NCBI GenBank assembly: GCA_900318355.1
Contig: ONKE01000042.1
Span: 35,272 to 99,271, forward strand
Length of the DNA stretch: 64,000 nucleotides
Source: an uncultured Bacteroidales bacterium
GTDB lineage: Bacteria; Bacteroidota; Bacteroidia; Bacteroidales; UBA932
Reading direction: 5' to 3'
Shown here piece by piece: positions 54,043-63,092 of the stretch. Each line of letters opens with the position of its first letter. Within the stretch, counting starts at the first letter, position 1. The notes beneath the pieces were generated by a model, which worked only from the letters and a program-made list of their open reading frames with translations, was not told the DNA's origin and searched no databases. The position numbers were made by a program, and so were the translations under genes.

Positions 54043-55149
54043 ATGATGAAGACCGCAGTCGTCATATTGAACTGGAACACAAGGGACTTCCTGGAGAAGT
54101 TCCTTCCCGGCGTGCTCGCATCGGCGGGATGCGCTCCGGACGGGACTCCGGCCGGCGACGTGGAAGTCATCGTGGCCGACAGCGCCTCCACGGACGGGTC
54201 CATGGAACTTGTCGCCGAACGTTTCCCCGCGGTAAGGCGCATCATCCTCGAAAAGAACTATGGATTCACGGGTGGCTACAACCGCGCCCTGACGCATCTT
54301 GGAAACGAAGATTTCCGCTACTTCGTGCTGCTCAATTCCGACGTGGAAGTGCCTCAGGGCTGGCTTTCCCCGCTGGTGGAATGGATGGACGCCAATCCCG
54401 ACTGCGGCGCCTGCGCCCCCAAACTCCACGCCTGGCAGGATCGCGACAGCTTTGAATATGCCGGTGCCGCCGGCGGACTTGCCGACCCCCTGGGCTACAC
54501 TTTCTGCCGCGGTCGCGTCATGAAAAAAGTCGAGCGCGACAACGGTCAGTACGACGGTCCCGCCGACGTTTTCTGGGCCACAGGAGCCTGCCTGGTGGTG
54601 AGGGCGGAAGCCTTCCGGATGGTCGGCGGGCTGGACGAACGCTTCTTCGCCCACATGGAAGAGATAGACCTGTGCTGGAGGCTCCAGCTCCACGGATGGA
54701 GGATCTGCGTCGTATCGGACTCTCTCGTCTGGCACGTGGGCGGAGGCACCCTCCCGGCGCAATCCCCTCTGAAACTGTTCCTGAACTACCGCAACAACCT
54801 CCTGATGCTCGACAACAATCTGGCCAGGACATATGCACTCGACGGGCTTTCCCCCGCAAAGGCCTGCCGCAAGGCCGGCATGACCATTTTCCTGAGAATG
54901 GTCCTCGACGGCTGCTCGGCGCTGGTCTATCTGCTCACCCTCAAGGGCAGGAGTTTCAGCGCAGTGGTCCGGGCCCACCGCGAATTCCGTTCCCTGCGGA
55001 GCCGCCCGTCTCCGGAGACAGTTTCTGCCTACGCGCAGTCATGGCGCGGAAAGGCCGAAGTCCACGGACGATTCCCCCGCTGGATGGTTCCACGGGCACT
55101 TTTTTGCAGCAAAGAGTTCTTCAAGCAATTACACGCATTTAAAGGTTAA
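54043..55149 (+). CDS. Family 2 glycosyltransferase (rhamnosyltransferase-like)
   Basis: 368 residues with the GT2 (GT-A) marks: AVVILNWN at the N-terminus, VADSASTDGS for the nucleotide, the metal-binding DxD-like SDVEVP (about 100), ATGACLVVRAEAF and the acceptor-site EEIDLCWRLQLHGW. The type resembles the rhamnosyltransferase/dTDP-sugar transferases that build surface polysaccharides. The last 120 residues form an extra basic helical region. No other polysaccharide genes are near; trkA follows after 5 bases. Confidence 0.88.
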   Translation: MMKTAVVILNWNTRDFLEKFLPGVLASAGCAPDGTPAGDVEVIVADSASTDGSMELVAERFPAVRRIILEKNYGFTGGYNRALTHLGNEDFRYFVLLNSDVEVPQGWLSPLVEWMDANPDCGACAPKLHAWQDRDSFEYAGAAGGLADPLGYTFCRGRVMKKVERDNGQYDGPADVFWATGACLVVRAEAFRMVGGLDERFFAHMEEIDLCWRLQLHGWRICVVSDSLVWHVGGGTLPAQSPLKLFLNYRNNLLMLDNNLARTYALDGLSPAKACRKAGMTIFLRMVLDGCSALVYLLTLKGRSFSAVVRAHREFRSLRSRPSPETVSAYAQSWRGKAEVHGRFPRWMVPRALFCSKEFFKQLHAFKG

Positions 55150-55154
55150 CAGCT

Positions 55155-56513
55155 ATGCGCATCATCATCGAAGGGGCCGGCGAAATCGGATCCCACCTTG
55201 CAAAAATGCTCAGCAACGAGTCGTATGACATCACCGTCATCGACCCCGACGAGTCGCGCCTGTCGCGCCTTGCGTCCACCACGGACGTTGCCACGATCAA
55301 GGGCAACATCTCGTCCATAACCGCCCTCAAGGAGGCCCAGGTGGCCAATGCCGACCTGTTCATCGCGGTCAATCCCTTCACCAACCAGGACGTCAATGTC
55401 GTAAGCGCCCTGCTGGCCAAGAAGCTGGGATGCCCGAAAGTGGTCGCCCGCGTGGACGACGAAGAATACCTCTCCTACGAGAACAAATACCTTTTCACCG
55501 AAATGGGCATCGACCTGATGTTCTATCCGGAAAAAATCGCCGCCGGTGAAATCGTCGAACTACTCCGGCGCACAGCCTCTACCGAATCCATGGATTTCGC
55601 TCGTGGAAAGCTCCAGATGGCCGTTTTCAAGCTCGAGGACGACTCCCCCATCATCGACATGAAACTGATGGAATTCGCCGCGGCGATGACCTCGGAGCAG
55701 ATGCAGTTCCGCGTCGTGGCCATATCCCGCGACAACAAGACGCTCATGCCGACGCCTGAGACCAAGTTCCGCTACCACGACCTTGTCTTCATCATAACTA
55801 CGCGCGAAGGCATCCAGCCCATGATGAAGTTCCTGGGCAAGAGCAACATAGAGGTCGGCAAAGTGATGATCCTGGGCGGCACCAACATCGGCGAAATGGT
55901 CGCAAAGGCCATCTGCCGCCAGATCGATTCGGTAAAAATCATCGATTCCGACCGCCAGCACGCCATCCAGCTCAGCAGCCGCACCGACGACAACGTCGTG
56001 GTGGTCGCCGGCGACATACGGGATTCCGACTTTCTCCTCGAGGAAGGGATACGCGACTACGACGCCTTCGTGGCCGTCACCGGCAACGACGAGACAAACA
56101 TCCTGGCCTGCGTCATGGCCAAGAAATTCGGCGTCAGCCGCACCGTGGCCGAAGTTGAGAACATCGAATACATACGCCTGGCCGAAGAGATGGGCGTCGA
56201 TGCCGTCATCAACAAGAAGCTGGTCACCGCCGGGCGCATTTTCAAGATGACCCTGTCCAACAAGGTCCGCTTCGTCCGCTACATGAGCGGGACCGAGGCC
56301 GAAGTGCTCGAATATATCGTATCCCCCGGCAGCCGCATTACTCGCAGTCCGCTCAAGGATATCGGCTTCCCCGCCGGAGCCATCATCGGAGGCGTGATCC
56401 GCGGCGCCGAATACTTCATCGCCGTGGGCGACACCCAGATCGAGCCCTACGACAGGGTGGCAGTTTTCGCCCTGCCGGAAGCAGTCAAGGAAGTAGACAA
56501 ATTCTTTAAATAA
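55155..56513 (+). CDS. trkA: Trk potassium uptake regulatory protein TrkA
   Basis: 452 residues arranged as two RCK units: the first Rossmann motif is GAGEIGSHLA (7-16) with acidic end VIDPDE, followed by a TrkA_C domain (about 140-220). The second motif is GGTNIGEMVA (about 240) with IIDSDR, followed by another TrkA_C (about 370-450). It binds NAD(H) and ATP/ADP and gates TrkH on the cytoplasmic side. The matching trkH is at 17746-19200, in a separate operon. Confidence 0.95.
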   Translation: MRIIIEGAGEIGSHLAKMLSNESYDITVIDPDESRLSRLASTTDVATIKGNISSITALKEAQVANADLFIAVNPFTNQDVNVVSALLAKKLGCPKVVARVDDEEYLSYENKYLFTEMGIDLMFYPEKIAAGEIVELLRRTASTESMDFARGKLQMAVFKLEDDSPIIDMKLMEFAAAMTSEQMQFRVVAISRDNKTLMPTPETKFRYHDLVFIITTREGIQPMMKFLGKSNIEVGKVMILGGTNIGEMVAKAICRQIDSVKIIDSDRQHAIQLSSRTDDNVVVVAGDIRDSDFLLEEGIRDYDAFVAVTGNDETNILACVMAKKFGVSRTVAEVENIEYIRLAEEMGVDAVINKKLVTAGRIFKMTLSNKVRFVRYMSGTEAEVLEYIVSPGSRITRSPLKDIGFPAGAIIGGVIRGAEYFIAVGDTQIEPYDRVAVFALPEAVKEVDKFFK

Positions 56514-56536
56514 ACCTGAACTATCAACCAAGAGAT

Positions 56537-57910
56537 ATGCTGAAATTCCTGCGTCAACCCGCCTTCAAAGACGAACTTCCCGCCGGTCCCGAAACCGACG
56601 GCAAATACAAATCCATGCGCCTGCAAGTGTTTCTGGGCGCATTTATCGGCTATGCCGGCTTCTATCTTGTAAGGAAAAACTTTTCCATGGCCATTCCGGC
56701 CCTCGCGCCGCTTGGCTTCGAAAAGACCGAGCTCGGCATCGTCCTGTCGATGAACGCGGTGGCCTACGCCCTGTCGAAGTTCCTGATGGGCAGCGTATCC
56801 GACCGTTCCAACGCCCGCACCTTCCTGCCCCTCGGCCTCATCCTGGCCGCAATCTCCATGGCCTTCATGATAGTCCCGATCCGCTGGATAGGCGCCGAGC
56901 ATAAACTCCTGGCAATCGTGGTGATGGCAGTGCTCAACTTCCTCGTGGGCTGGTTCAACGGCATGGGATGGCCTCCCTGCGGGCGCGTCATGACCCACTG
57001 GTTCAGCGTCTCGGAAAGAGGCACGATGATGTCGATATGGAACTGTGCCCACAACGTCGGCGGAGCCCTCGTCGGTCCCATGGCCACCTACGGCGCCGCA
57101 TGGTTCGGAAGCTGGTTCTACGGCGCCCACACCGAGCTTTATTTCCTCATCGGCACCTTCATCTTCCCGGCCGCAGTCGCCGTTTTCATAGCCCTGCTGG
57201 CCTATATCCTCCTGCGCGACACTCCCCAGTCCTGCGGCCTGCCTTCAATCGAAAAGTGGCGCAACGACTATCCCAATAACTATTCCGAGGAGCACGAGCA
57301 GACTCTCTCGACAAAGGAAATCTTCTTCAAATACGTCCTTAACAACAAGTTCCTCTGGTACATTGCACTGGCCAACGCCTTCGTGTATATGGTCCGCTAC
57401 GGCTGCCTCGACTGGGCTCCTACGATCCTGACGGAAAAGGGCATAGACCTCAAGAGCGCGGGCTGGGCCTATTTCGCCTATGAATTTGCGGCCATCCCCG
57501 GGACGCTCATCTGCGGCTGGCTTTCCGACAAGCTGTTCCACGGACGCCGCGCCCTGCCCACGATGCTGTTCATGGCGCTCGTTGCGGTATTTATCGGCCT
57601 TTACTGGGCCTTCAGCGACAATCTGACCATAGTCATCATAGCCCTTATCGGCATCGGATTCTTCATCTACGGTCCCGTGATGCTCATCGGCGTACAGGCC
57701 CTCGACCTCGCACCGAAGAACGCCTCCGGCACGGCTGCAGGCCTGACCGGTTTCTTCGGCTACTTCTTCGGCACGGCGATCCTGGCCAACGTCGTCATCG
57801 GCGCAGTCGCCCAGGCGGCAGGTTGGAACTGGACCTTCGCCCTGCTGCTGGGTGCATGCATGATGGCCATACTCTTTATGGGTCTGACCTACAAGGCTGA
57901 ACGTAAGTAG
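56537..57910 (+). CDS. glpT: GlpT-like organophosphate:phosphate antiporter
   Basis: 457 residues, 12 membrane helices. OPA-family marks are GYAGFYLVRKNFSMAIPAL in helix 1 (conserved Arg), SDRSNARTFLPLGL in the 2-3 loop, the NGMGWPPCGRVMTHWFS stretch with the second functional Arg, and GWLSDKLFHGRR in the 8-9 loop. It should import glycerol-3-phosphate in exchange for Pi; hexose phosphate or phosphoglycerate cannot be excluded. It lies 23 bases after trkA and converges on uxuA with a 4-base gap. Confidence 0.88.
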   Translation: MLKFLRQPAFKDELPAGPETDGKYKSMRLQVFLGAFIGYAGFYLVRKNFSMAIPALAPLGFEKTELGIVLSMNAVAYALSKFLMGSVSDRSNARTFLPLGLILAAISMAFMIVPIRWIGAEHKLLAIVVMAVLNFLVGWFNGMGWPPCGRVMTHWFSVSERGTMMSIWNCAHNVGGALVGPMATYGAAWFGSWFYGAHTELYFLIGTFIFPAAVAVFIALLAYILLRDTPQSCGLPSIEKWRNDYPNNYSEEHEQTLSTKEIFFKYVLNNKFLWYIALANAFVYMVRYGCLDWAPTILTEKGIDLKSAGWAYFAYEFAAIPGTLICGWLSDKLFHGRRALPTMLFMALVAVFIGLYWAFSDNLTIVIIALIGIGFFIYGPVMLIGVQALDLAPKNASGTAAGLTGFFGYFFGTAILANVVIGAVAQAAGWNWTFALLLGACMMAILFMGLTYKAERK

Positions 57911-57914
57911 TTTC

Positions 57915-59084
57915 CTAGAACAGGGATTTGGCGATTCCCATCTGTAGCCCCCTCAACTCGGCTATGCCGCGCATGCGGCCGTAGAGCGAGTAGCCGGGAT
58001 TGGACTTGCGCGAAAGGTCGTCGCACATGCGGTGGCCATGGTCCGGACGGCAGAAAATGCGGAATTTCCGCCTCTGCTGTATCTCCAGGAGGGCCTTCAT
58101 CATGCCGTACATGTCGACGTCGCCGCCAAGGTGGGTGTCTTCGATGTAGTTGCCTTCATCGTCGCGCTTGGTGCTGCGGAAATGGACGAAGTCGGTGCGG
58201 TCGCCAAACTCGCGCAACATGGCCACGAGGTCGTTGTCGGGGCGGATTCCGAAAGATCCCGTGCACATGCACAGCCCGTTTGACCAGTTGGGCACGGCCT
58301 CGATCAGCCTGCGGAAATCCTCCGCCGTGGAAAGGATGCGCGGAAGGCCGAGAATCGGGAACGGAGGATCGTCGGGGTGGATTACCATCCTTACGCCGAC
58401 CTCGTCGGCGACGGGGCATATCTCGCGCAGGAAATACACCAGGTTGGCGCGAAGCTTCTCGGAATCAATGTCTTTGTAGCGTTCCAGCTCGTGGCGGAAC
58501 TGCTCCAGCGTAAAGCTCTCCTCGCTGCCGGGAAGGCCGGCTATCATGGTACGCGTCAGCTTGTGAATCTGCTCGTCGTCCATTTTGGAATAGTAGTCCC
58601 TTGCCTTGGCGATATCCGCCTCGGAATATTCCTCAAAGGCTTTTTCGCGACCGAGGATGAAGAGGTCGAAAGCCAGGAGGGCCGCCCTTTCAAAGCGGAG
58701 GCAGGTCGAGCCGTCGGGCAGACGGTAGTCCAGGTCGGTGCGGGTCCAGTCCAGCACCGGCATGAAATTGTATGTGACACAATAGATTCCGCACTCCGCA
58801 AGGTTTCTCAGTGTCTGCTTGTAGTTGTCGATATAGCGACGGAAATCGCCCGTCTGCGTCTTGATATGCTCGTGGACGGGGACGCTTTCCACTACGCTCC
58901 AGACCAGGCCGTAGTCGGCAATCATCTTCTGGCGGGCGCGGATTTCTTCCACGGGCCATACTTCCCCGTTGGGGATATGGTGTAGCGCATGGACGATGTC
59001 GGTCACGCGCGTCTGGCGGATCCAGTCGAGGCTGATGGGGTCGCCAGGGCCGTACCACCGCCAGGATTCTCTCATCAAATACAT
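57915..59084 (-). CDS. uxuA: Mannonate dehydratase
   Basis: 389 residues. Converts D-mannonate to 2-keto-3-deoxygluconate in glucuronate breakdown. The opening [19 protein letters not shown], the [10 protein letters not shown] segment, [31 protein letters not shown] and [15 protein letters not shown] are the UxuA signatures, including metal-binding His, Cys and Asp positions. An internal start at 59075 (MRESW) aligns better with E. coli UxuA. It follows the SDR gene by 13 bases and shares its promoter. Confidence 0.95.
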   Translation of the reverse strand: MYLMRESWRWYGPGDPISLDWIRQTRVTDIVHALHHIPNGEVWPVEEIRARQKMIADYGLVWSVVESVPVHEHIKTQTGDFRRYIDNYKQTLRNLAECGIYCVTYNFMPVLDWTRTDLDYRLPDGSTCLRFERAALLAFDLFILGREKAFEEYSEADIAKARDYYSKMDDEQIHKLTRTMIAGLPGSEESFTLEQFRHELERYKDIDSEKLRANLVYFLREICPVADEVGVRMVIHPDDPPFPILGLPRILSTAEDFRRLIEAVPNWSNGLCMCTGSFGIRPDNDLVAMLREFGDRTDFVHFRSTKRDDEGNYIEDTHLGGDVDMYGMMKALLEIQQRRKFRIFCRPDHGHRMCDDLSRKSNPGYSLYGRMRGIAELRGLQMGIAKSLF

Positions 59085-59097
59085 ATCTGTCAGGGAT

Positions 59098-59916
59098 TTA
59101 GATACTGAATGCAGCGAAGCCGCCGTCGACGACGTTGATTGTGCCGGTCACGCCCTTGGAAGCGTCGGAGGCGAGGTAGTGGAGGCAGCCGACCAGTTCG
59201 TCGGGCTCGAGGAAACGACCGAAGGGGGTGTGGCCGAGAATGCTGTGTGAACGTGGCGTGAGGCTTCCGTCAGGGTTGGTAAGAAGCGAACGGTTCTGGT
59301 TGGTGAGGAGGAAGCCCGGGGCTATGGCATTGACCCTCAGGCCGTCGCCGAATTTAAGGGCCATCTCCCCTGCCAGGTATTGGGTCCAGTTGCCGACGGC
59401 TGCCTTGGCGGCGCCATAGCCTGCGACGCGGGTAAGAGGACGAAGGGTCGTCATGCTGCAGAAGTTGATGATGGAGCCCTTGCCGTTTTTCACCATCACC
59501 CTGGCGAATACGGTGGTCGGGATGATGGTACCGAACAAATTGAGGTCCACCACCTTGCGGAATGCGTCGATATCCAGGTCGAAGATGGTCTTGTCGGGCG
59601 GGACCGTGGCGGCCGGCATGTTGCCTCCGGCTGCATTGAGAAGGATGTCGATGGTTCCGTAACGGGCGACGATGTCTTCGCAGTTCTTTTCGAGGACTGC
59701 CTTGTCCAGGACATCCGTGGGCATGAAAACGGCCTCGCCGCCGGCCTGGGTGATATCGGCAACGATGCGCTCCCCTGTCGCCCTTGCCCTTTCAAGGTCG
59801 AGAAGGACGACCTTTGCGCCTTGGGAGGCGAAGTATTTCACGATTGTCTCGCCGAGCACGCCGCAGGCGCCCGTCATTACGGCTACGCGGCCGCTGATAT
59901 CAAAAATGTTTTCCAT
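59098..59916 (-). CDS. SDR-family D-mannonate oxidoreductase (UxuB-type function)
   Basis: 272-residue short-chain dehydrogenase. NAD-binding [12 protein letters not shown] (TGxxxGxG), NAAGGN, the catalytic Ser in FCSMT, and Tyr/Lys in GYGAAKAAV are intact. It is not homologous to the long-chain E. coli UxuB, but an SDR protein next to uxuA commonly performs fructuronate/mannonate interconversion in Bacteroidetes and Firmicutes. Function is therefore inferred from the neighbour; gluconate-5-dehydrogenase is the closest sequence alternative. It heads the uxu operon. Confidence 0.82.
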   Translation of the reverse strand: MENIFDISGRVAVMTGACGVLGETIVKYFASQGAKVVLLDLERARATGERIVADITQAGGEAVFMPTDVLDKAVLEKNCEDIVARYGTIDILLNAAGGNMPAATVPPDKTIFDLDIDAFRKVVDLNLFGTIIPTTVFARVMVKNGKGSIINFCSMTTLRPLTRVAGYGAAKAAVGNWTQYLAGEMALKFGDGLRVNAIAPGFLLTNQNRSLLTNPDGSLTPRSHSILGHTPFGRFLEPDELVGCLHYLASDASKGVTGTINVVDGGFAAFSI

Positions 59917-59930
59917 AACAAATATTTACC

Positions 59931-59942
59931 GTGTTCGTACAC
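59931..59942. promoter_or_regulatory. Candidate LacI-type operator in the uxu leader
   Basis: GTGTTCGTACAC is a near-palindrome (GTGTnCGnACAC) centred on CG, like LacI-family sites, and lies between the uxu promoter element (59955-59962) and the SDR start. Confidence 0.4.
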
Positions 59943-59954
59943 ATTTACTTTTTG

Positions 59955-59962
59955 CAAATATA
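59955..59962 (-). promoter_or_regulatory. Promoter -7 element of the uxu operon
   Basis: TATATTTG on the minus strand followed by C. Confidence 0.62.
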
Positions 59963-60016
59963 ATGAAAAATGGGATAAACGACACAAGCACTGCAATTTT
60001 TTCAGTTATTTTATCA

Positions 60017-60028
60017 ATCGTGCACGAT
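60017..60028. promoter_or_regulatory. Candidate LacI-type operator, perfect 12-base palindrome
   Basis: ATCGTGCACGAT equals its own reverse complement. It lies in the 154-base divergent region between the SDR-uxuA operon and the LacI-family gene, about 18 bases upstream of that gene's weak promoter element. Confidence 0.5.
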
Positions 60029-60045
60029 AACTGCATTTTTTTTCG

Positions 60046-60053
60046 CATATTTG
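60046..60053 (+). promoter_or_regulatory. Weak promoter element of the uxu-linked LacI gene
   Basis: CATATTTG followed by C, one base from TAnnTTTG; 17 bases before the ATG. Confidence 0.4.
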
Positions 60054-60070
60054 CAAAAATCGCTTCTCCT

Positions 60071-61132
60071 ATGTCCAAACAGGCAAAAATCAAAGACATA
60101 GCCGCAATGGCCGGAGTATCGGCAGGCACTGTCGACCGCATCCTCCACAACCGGGGCAACGTTTCGGCCAAAAGCCGCGAGGCCGTTGAAAAAGTGCTCA
60201 GCACGGTGGGATACAAATACAACCTCCACACTTCCGCCGTTTCGCTCAAGAAAGAGTTCACTATCGTGATAACCACTCCCCTGTCGGACAACGGCGACTA
60301 CTGGCGCGCCATCCAGTCGGGCATAGAGCAGGCCCTGAAGGAATATTCCGACATCGCGATCCACCCGGTATTCTCCTACTACAACCAGTTCGACATCTAT
60401 TCGTGCCGTTCGTCGTTCGACGGGATCGTCGCCTCGCGGCCCGATGCGGTCATCATTGCTCCGACCTTCATCTCGGAGACCAAAGACCTCTGCGACCGGC
60501 TGGACAGCGCCTCGATTCCGTATGTCTTCATCGACGCCGTAGTCGAAGAAACCCACCCCATCGCATCATTCTCCACCGACCAGGTGACCGGCGGCCGCCT
60601 TCTTGGCCGCCTTCTCCATGCGATAACCCCAGCAGACCGTTCGCTTGCCATTTTCGAGTCCCAGCGCATCGGCAACAAGCAGGCCAGCAACACCATATCC
60701 CGCCGCGAAGGCTTCATGGCTTATATGAAGGAAGTCGGACGCAAAGTGCTCGAGGCCGGATTTTCGGTCCTGTACCCCGACGACAACCAATCCACCGTCG
60801 CAGCATTTTTCAGGGACAATCCGAATGTCGGAGGCGTCGCCGTGATGAATTCCCGCGGCTACATCATCGCCGACATAATGCAGAGGGAAAAGATCGAAGG
60901 AATCCGCATGGTCAGCTTCGACCTCACCCGCAACAACGCCCATTTCCTCGACAACGGGACGATTACGGCGCTTCTCTGCCAGAGGCCCGAACTGCAAGGT
61001 TACCAGGCGATTATCGCCGCCATAAGGCATCTTCTCTACCATCAGGACGAAGAAATCGTCCACCACAAGACGCCCCTGGACATCATCCTCAAGGAAAACC
61101 GGCCCTACTACAGGGACTTCTTCGGCATCTGA
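60071..61132 (+). CDS. LacI-family regulator, probable controller of hexuronate genes
   Basis: 353 residues: LacI helix-turn-helix (about 6-52, KIKDIAAMAGVSAGTVDRIL, VSAKSREAVEKVL) and a periplasmic-binding-protein-like domain (FTIVITTPLSDNGDYWRAIQSGIEQAL). It diverges from the SDR-uxuA operon with two operator-like palindromes between, so it probably represses those genes until a uronate-derived ligand binds (inference). The same family as the regulator at 44470 but clearly different in sequence. The ATG at 60071 is set by the HTH. Its stop is part of the inverted repeat in front of grpE. Confidence 0.87.
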   Translation: MSKQAKIKDIAAMAGVSAGTVDRILHNRGNVSAKSREAVEKVLSTVGYKYNLHTSAVSLKKEFTIVITTPLSDNGDYWRAIQSGIEQALKEYSDIAIHPVFSYYNQFDIYSCRSSFDGIVASRPDAVIIAPTFISETKDLCDRLDSASIPYVFIDAVVEETHPIASFSTDQVTGGRLLGRLLHAITPADRSLAIFESQRIGNKQASNTISRREGFMAYMKEVGRKVLEAGFSVLYPDDNQSTVAAFFRDNPNVGGVAVMNSRGYIIADIMQREKIEGIRMVSFDLTRNNAHFLDNGTITALLCQRPELQGYQAIIAAIRHLLYHQDEEIVHHKTPLDIILKENRPYYRDFFGI

Positions 61133-61143
61133 CACTTTGTCAG
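61129..61143. promoter_or_regulatory. Inverted repeat upstream of grpE (CTGACA-ctt-TGTCAG)
   Basis: Perfect 6-base arms with a 3-base centre, about 100 bases before the grpE ATG and covering the LacI-gene stop codon. It could be a binding site for a heat-shock regulator; no protein is assigned. Confidence 0.35.
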
Positions 61144-61156
61144 CATAGGTTCCGAC

Positions 61157-61206
61157 AACCTGCCAAAACTCGCCCAAAACATCCTCAGAAAGCGAATTGG
61201 CAGGTT
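61157..61206. repeat. Ten-base inverted repeat in the grpE upstream region
   Basis: AACCTGCCAA (61157-61166) and its exact reverse complement TTGGCAGGTT (61197-61206) are 30 bases apart. The pair could form a terminator or attenuator-like stem between the LacI gene and grpE, although a T-tract is lacking. Confidence 0.5.
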
Positions 61207-61243
61207 ATTTGTTTGACCATGCGCCCGAATAAAAGACAAAATT

Positions 61244-61816
61244 ATGGCAGAACAGGATAACAAGAAAGAACAAGGACAGGCCCCCAAGGCGTCAAAGAAA
61301 GCGGCCAAGGAAGAGAAGGCGCTGAAAGCCAAGCTGGAAGAGACATCCAAGAAACTGGAGGAACTCCAGAAAGAGAACTCCGCGCTCAAGGAGCAGGTCG
61401 AAGCCGGCAGGAACGACTACCTCCGCCTCCACGCCGATCTGGACAACGTCCGCCGCCGCGCGGCACAGGACCGCATCGACCTCGTCAAATCGGCCGCATC
61501 CGATACCATAAAGGGAATGCTTCCCGTCCTGGACGACTGTGAGAGGGCCATGGCGCTTCTGGCCGAGTCGAGCGACGACGCCGCAAAGGAAGGCACCGCC
61601 CTCATTTACAATAAACTTATGGGCTACCTGAAGACCCGCGGGCTTGAAAAGATCGAGGCCAAAGGCGCCGCATTCGACACCGACTTCCATGAGGCCGTCG
61701 CCCAGCTCCCCGTGCAGGACGAGGAGGCTAAGGGAAAGGTGTTCGACGTCATCGAGACAGGCTACATGCTGGGCGGGAAAGTGCTCAGGTATGCAAAGGT
61801 AGTCGTAGGAGTATAA
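61244..61816 (+). CDS. grpE: Nucleotide exchange factor GrpE
   Basis: 190 residues: a charged Lys-rich start, a long coiled coil (about 28-75), the dimer helix EQVEAGRNDYLRLHADLDNVRRRAAQDR and the C-terminal beta domain (GAAFDTDFHEAVAQLP, KVFDVIETGYMLGGKVLRYAKVVVG). It releases ADP from DnaK. dnaJ follows after 4 bases; dnaK is not in the window. No clean TAnnTTTG promoter is seen, but the upstream region carries two inverted repeats. Confidence 0.95.
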   Translation: MAEQDNKKEQGQAPKASKKAAKEEKALKAKLEETSKKLEELQKENSALKEQVEAGRNDYLRLHADLDNVRRRAAQDRIDLVKSAASDTIKGMLPVLDDCERAMALLAESSDDAAKEGTALIYNKLMGYLKTRGLEKIEAKGAAFDTDFHEAVAQLPVQDEEAKGKVFDVIETGYMLGGKVLRYAKVVVGV

Positions 61817-61820
61817 GACC

Positions 61821-63023
61821 ATGGCAGAGAAAAGAGATTACTACGAGGTTCTGGGGCTGCAGAAAGGCGCCAGCGACGAAGAGATAAAGTCGGCCTACAA
61901 GAAAATGGCCCTCAAATGGCATCCCGACCGTTGGGTCAGCGGGACCGATGAGGAGAAAAAGACCGCCGAAGAGAAGTTCAAGGAGGCTTCCGAGGCCTAT
62001 TCCGTATTGAGCGATCCAAAGAAGAAAGCCCAGTACGACCGCTTCGGATTCTCCGGCATGGACGGCCAGGGCGGCTTCGACCCCTTCAGCGGCGGCACCG
62101 GCTTCAGCAACCTCAACGACATACTCAGCGAGCTGTTCGGCGGGAGCTTCTCCTTCGGCGGCGGCGGAGGTTTCAATCCTTTCGGCGGTTTCGGCCGCAG
62201 CCAGGGTTCATCCAATGCGCAGAGGGTCTATCGCGGCCGCGACATCCGCACCAGGGTACGTCTGACCCTCGAGGAAATCGCGCGCGGAGTCGAAAAGGAA
62301 GTCACCATCGAACGCAACGAGCCTTGCCCGGAATGCGGCGGACGCGGGACGAAAAATCCTTCCGACGCCCAGACCTGCCCGGTCTGTCACGGCTCAGGAC
62401 AGGAACAGCGCGTGGCCAACAGCTTCTTCGGCCAGACCGTCACCTACACGACATGTTCGCGCTGCGGAGGCGAAGGGCGCATTCTCAAAAACCCTTGCCG
62501 AAACTGCGGCGGAACGGGTCTGATCCGCAGGAAAGTCACCATCAAGGTCCATATCCCCGCCGGAGTTGAAGACGGCATGCAGCTGACAGTCAGGGGCGAA
62601 GGACACGCCGCCAAGAACAACGGCATAAACGGCGACCTCCTCGTCCTCATTGAGGCCCAGCCTCACGGCCAATTCCGTCGCGAGGGCAACAACCTCTTCA
62701 TGACCAAGATCCTGTCCGTAACCGACGCCATCCTCGGCGCCGAGGTCGTCATCCCCACCCTGGACGGTTCCATGCGGGTAAAGGTCGACCCGGGCACACA
62801 GTCCGGCACGGTCATCCGCCTGCGCGGCAAAGGACTCCCTTCGGTAAGCGGCTACGGCAGCGGCACCGGCGACCTATATGTAAAATACCTTGTATGGATC
62901 CCGAAAAAGCTCAGCCGGAGCGAGAAGGAGACTATTGAAGCCATGCGCTCAAGCTCGTCCTTTACGCCCGACCCGTCACGCGAAGACAAGGCCCTGTTCG
63001 ACAAAATGAAGGAGAATTTCTGA
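61821..63023 (+). CDS. dnaJ: Chaperone protein DnaJ
   Basis: 400 residues with a J domain (1-75, HPD at 34-36), a Gly/Phe-rich region (about 85-135) and four zinc-binding repeats (CPECGGRG, CPVCHGSG, CSRCGGEG, CRNCGGTG). The substrate-binding C-terminal domains include VHIPAGVEDGMQLTVRGEGHA and VDPGTQSGTVIRLRGKGLP. Full-length type I DnaJ, co-chaperone of DnaK. The J domain contains a short insertion after HPD (RWVSGTDEEKKTAEEK) relative to E. coli, as in other Bacteroidetes. Confidence 0.96.
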   Translation: MAEKRDYYEVLGLQKGASDEEIKSAYKKMALKWHPDRWVSGTDEEKKTAEEKFKEASEAYSVLSDPKKKAQYDRFGFSGMDGQGGFDPFSGGTGFSNLNDILSELFGGSFSFGGGGGFNPFGGFGRSQGSSNAQRVYRGRDIRTRVRLTLEEIARGVEKEVTIERNEPCPECGGRGTKNPSDAQTCPVCHGSGQEQRVANSFFGQTVTYTTCSRCGGEGRILKNPCRNCGGTGLIRRKVTIKVHIPAGVEDGMQLTVRGEGHAAKNNGINGDLLVLIEAQPHGQFRREGNNLFMTKILSVTDAILGAEVVIPTLDGSMRVKVDPGTQSGTVIRLRGKGLPSVSGYGSGTGDLYVKYLVWIPKKLSRSEKETIEAMRSSSSFTPDPSREDKALFDKMKENF

Positions 63024-63063
63024 TTTTTATTCGAAAAATGTTGCTTGGTTAAAAAATTCTTCC

Positions 63064-63071
63064 TACATTTG
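63064..63071 (+). promoter_or_regulatory. Promoter -7 element of rplS
   Basis: TACATTTG followed by CAG, the same form as in front of rpsF. Confidence 0.68.
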
Positions 63072-63092
63072 CAGTCCCAAAAAACAAGCAAC

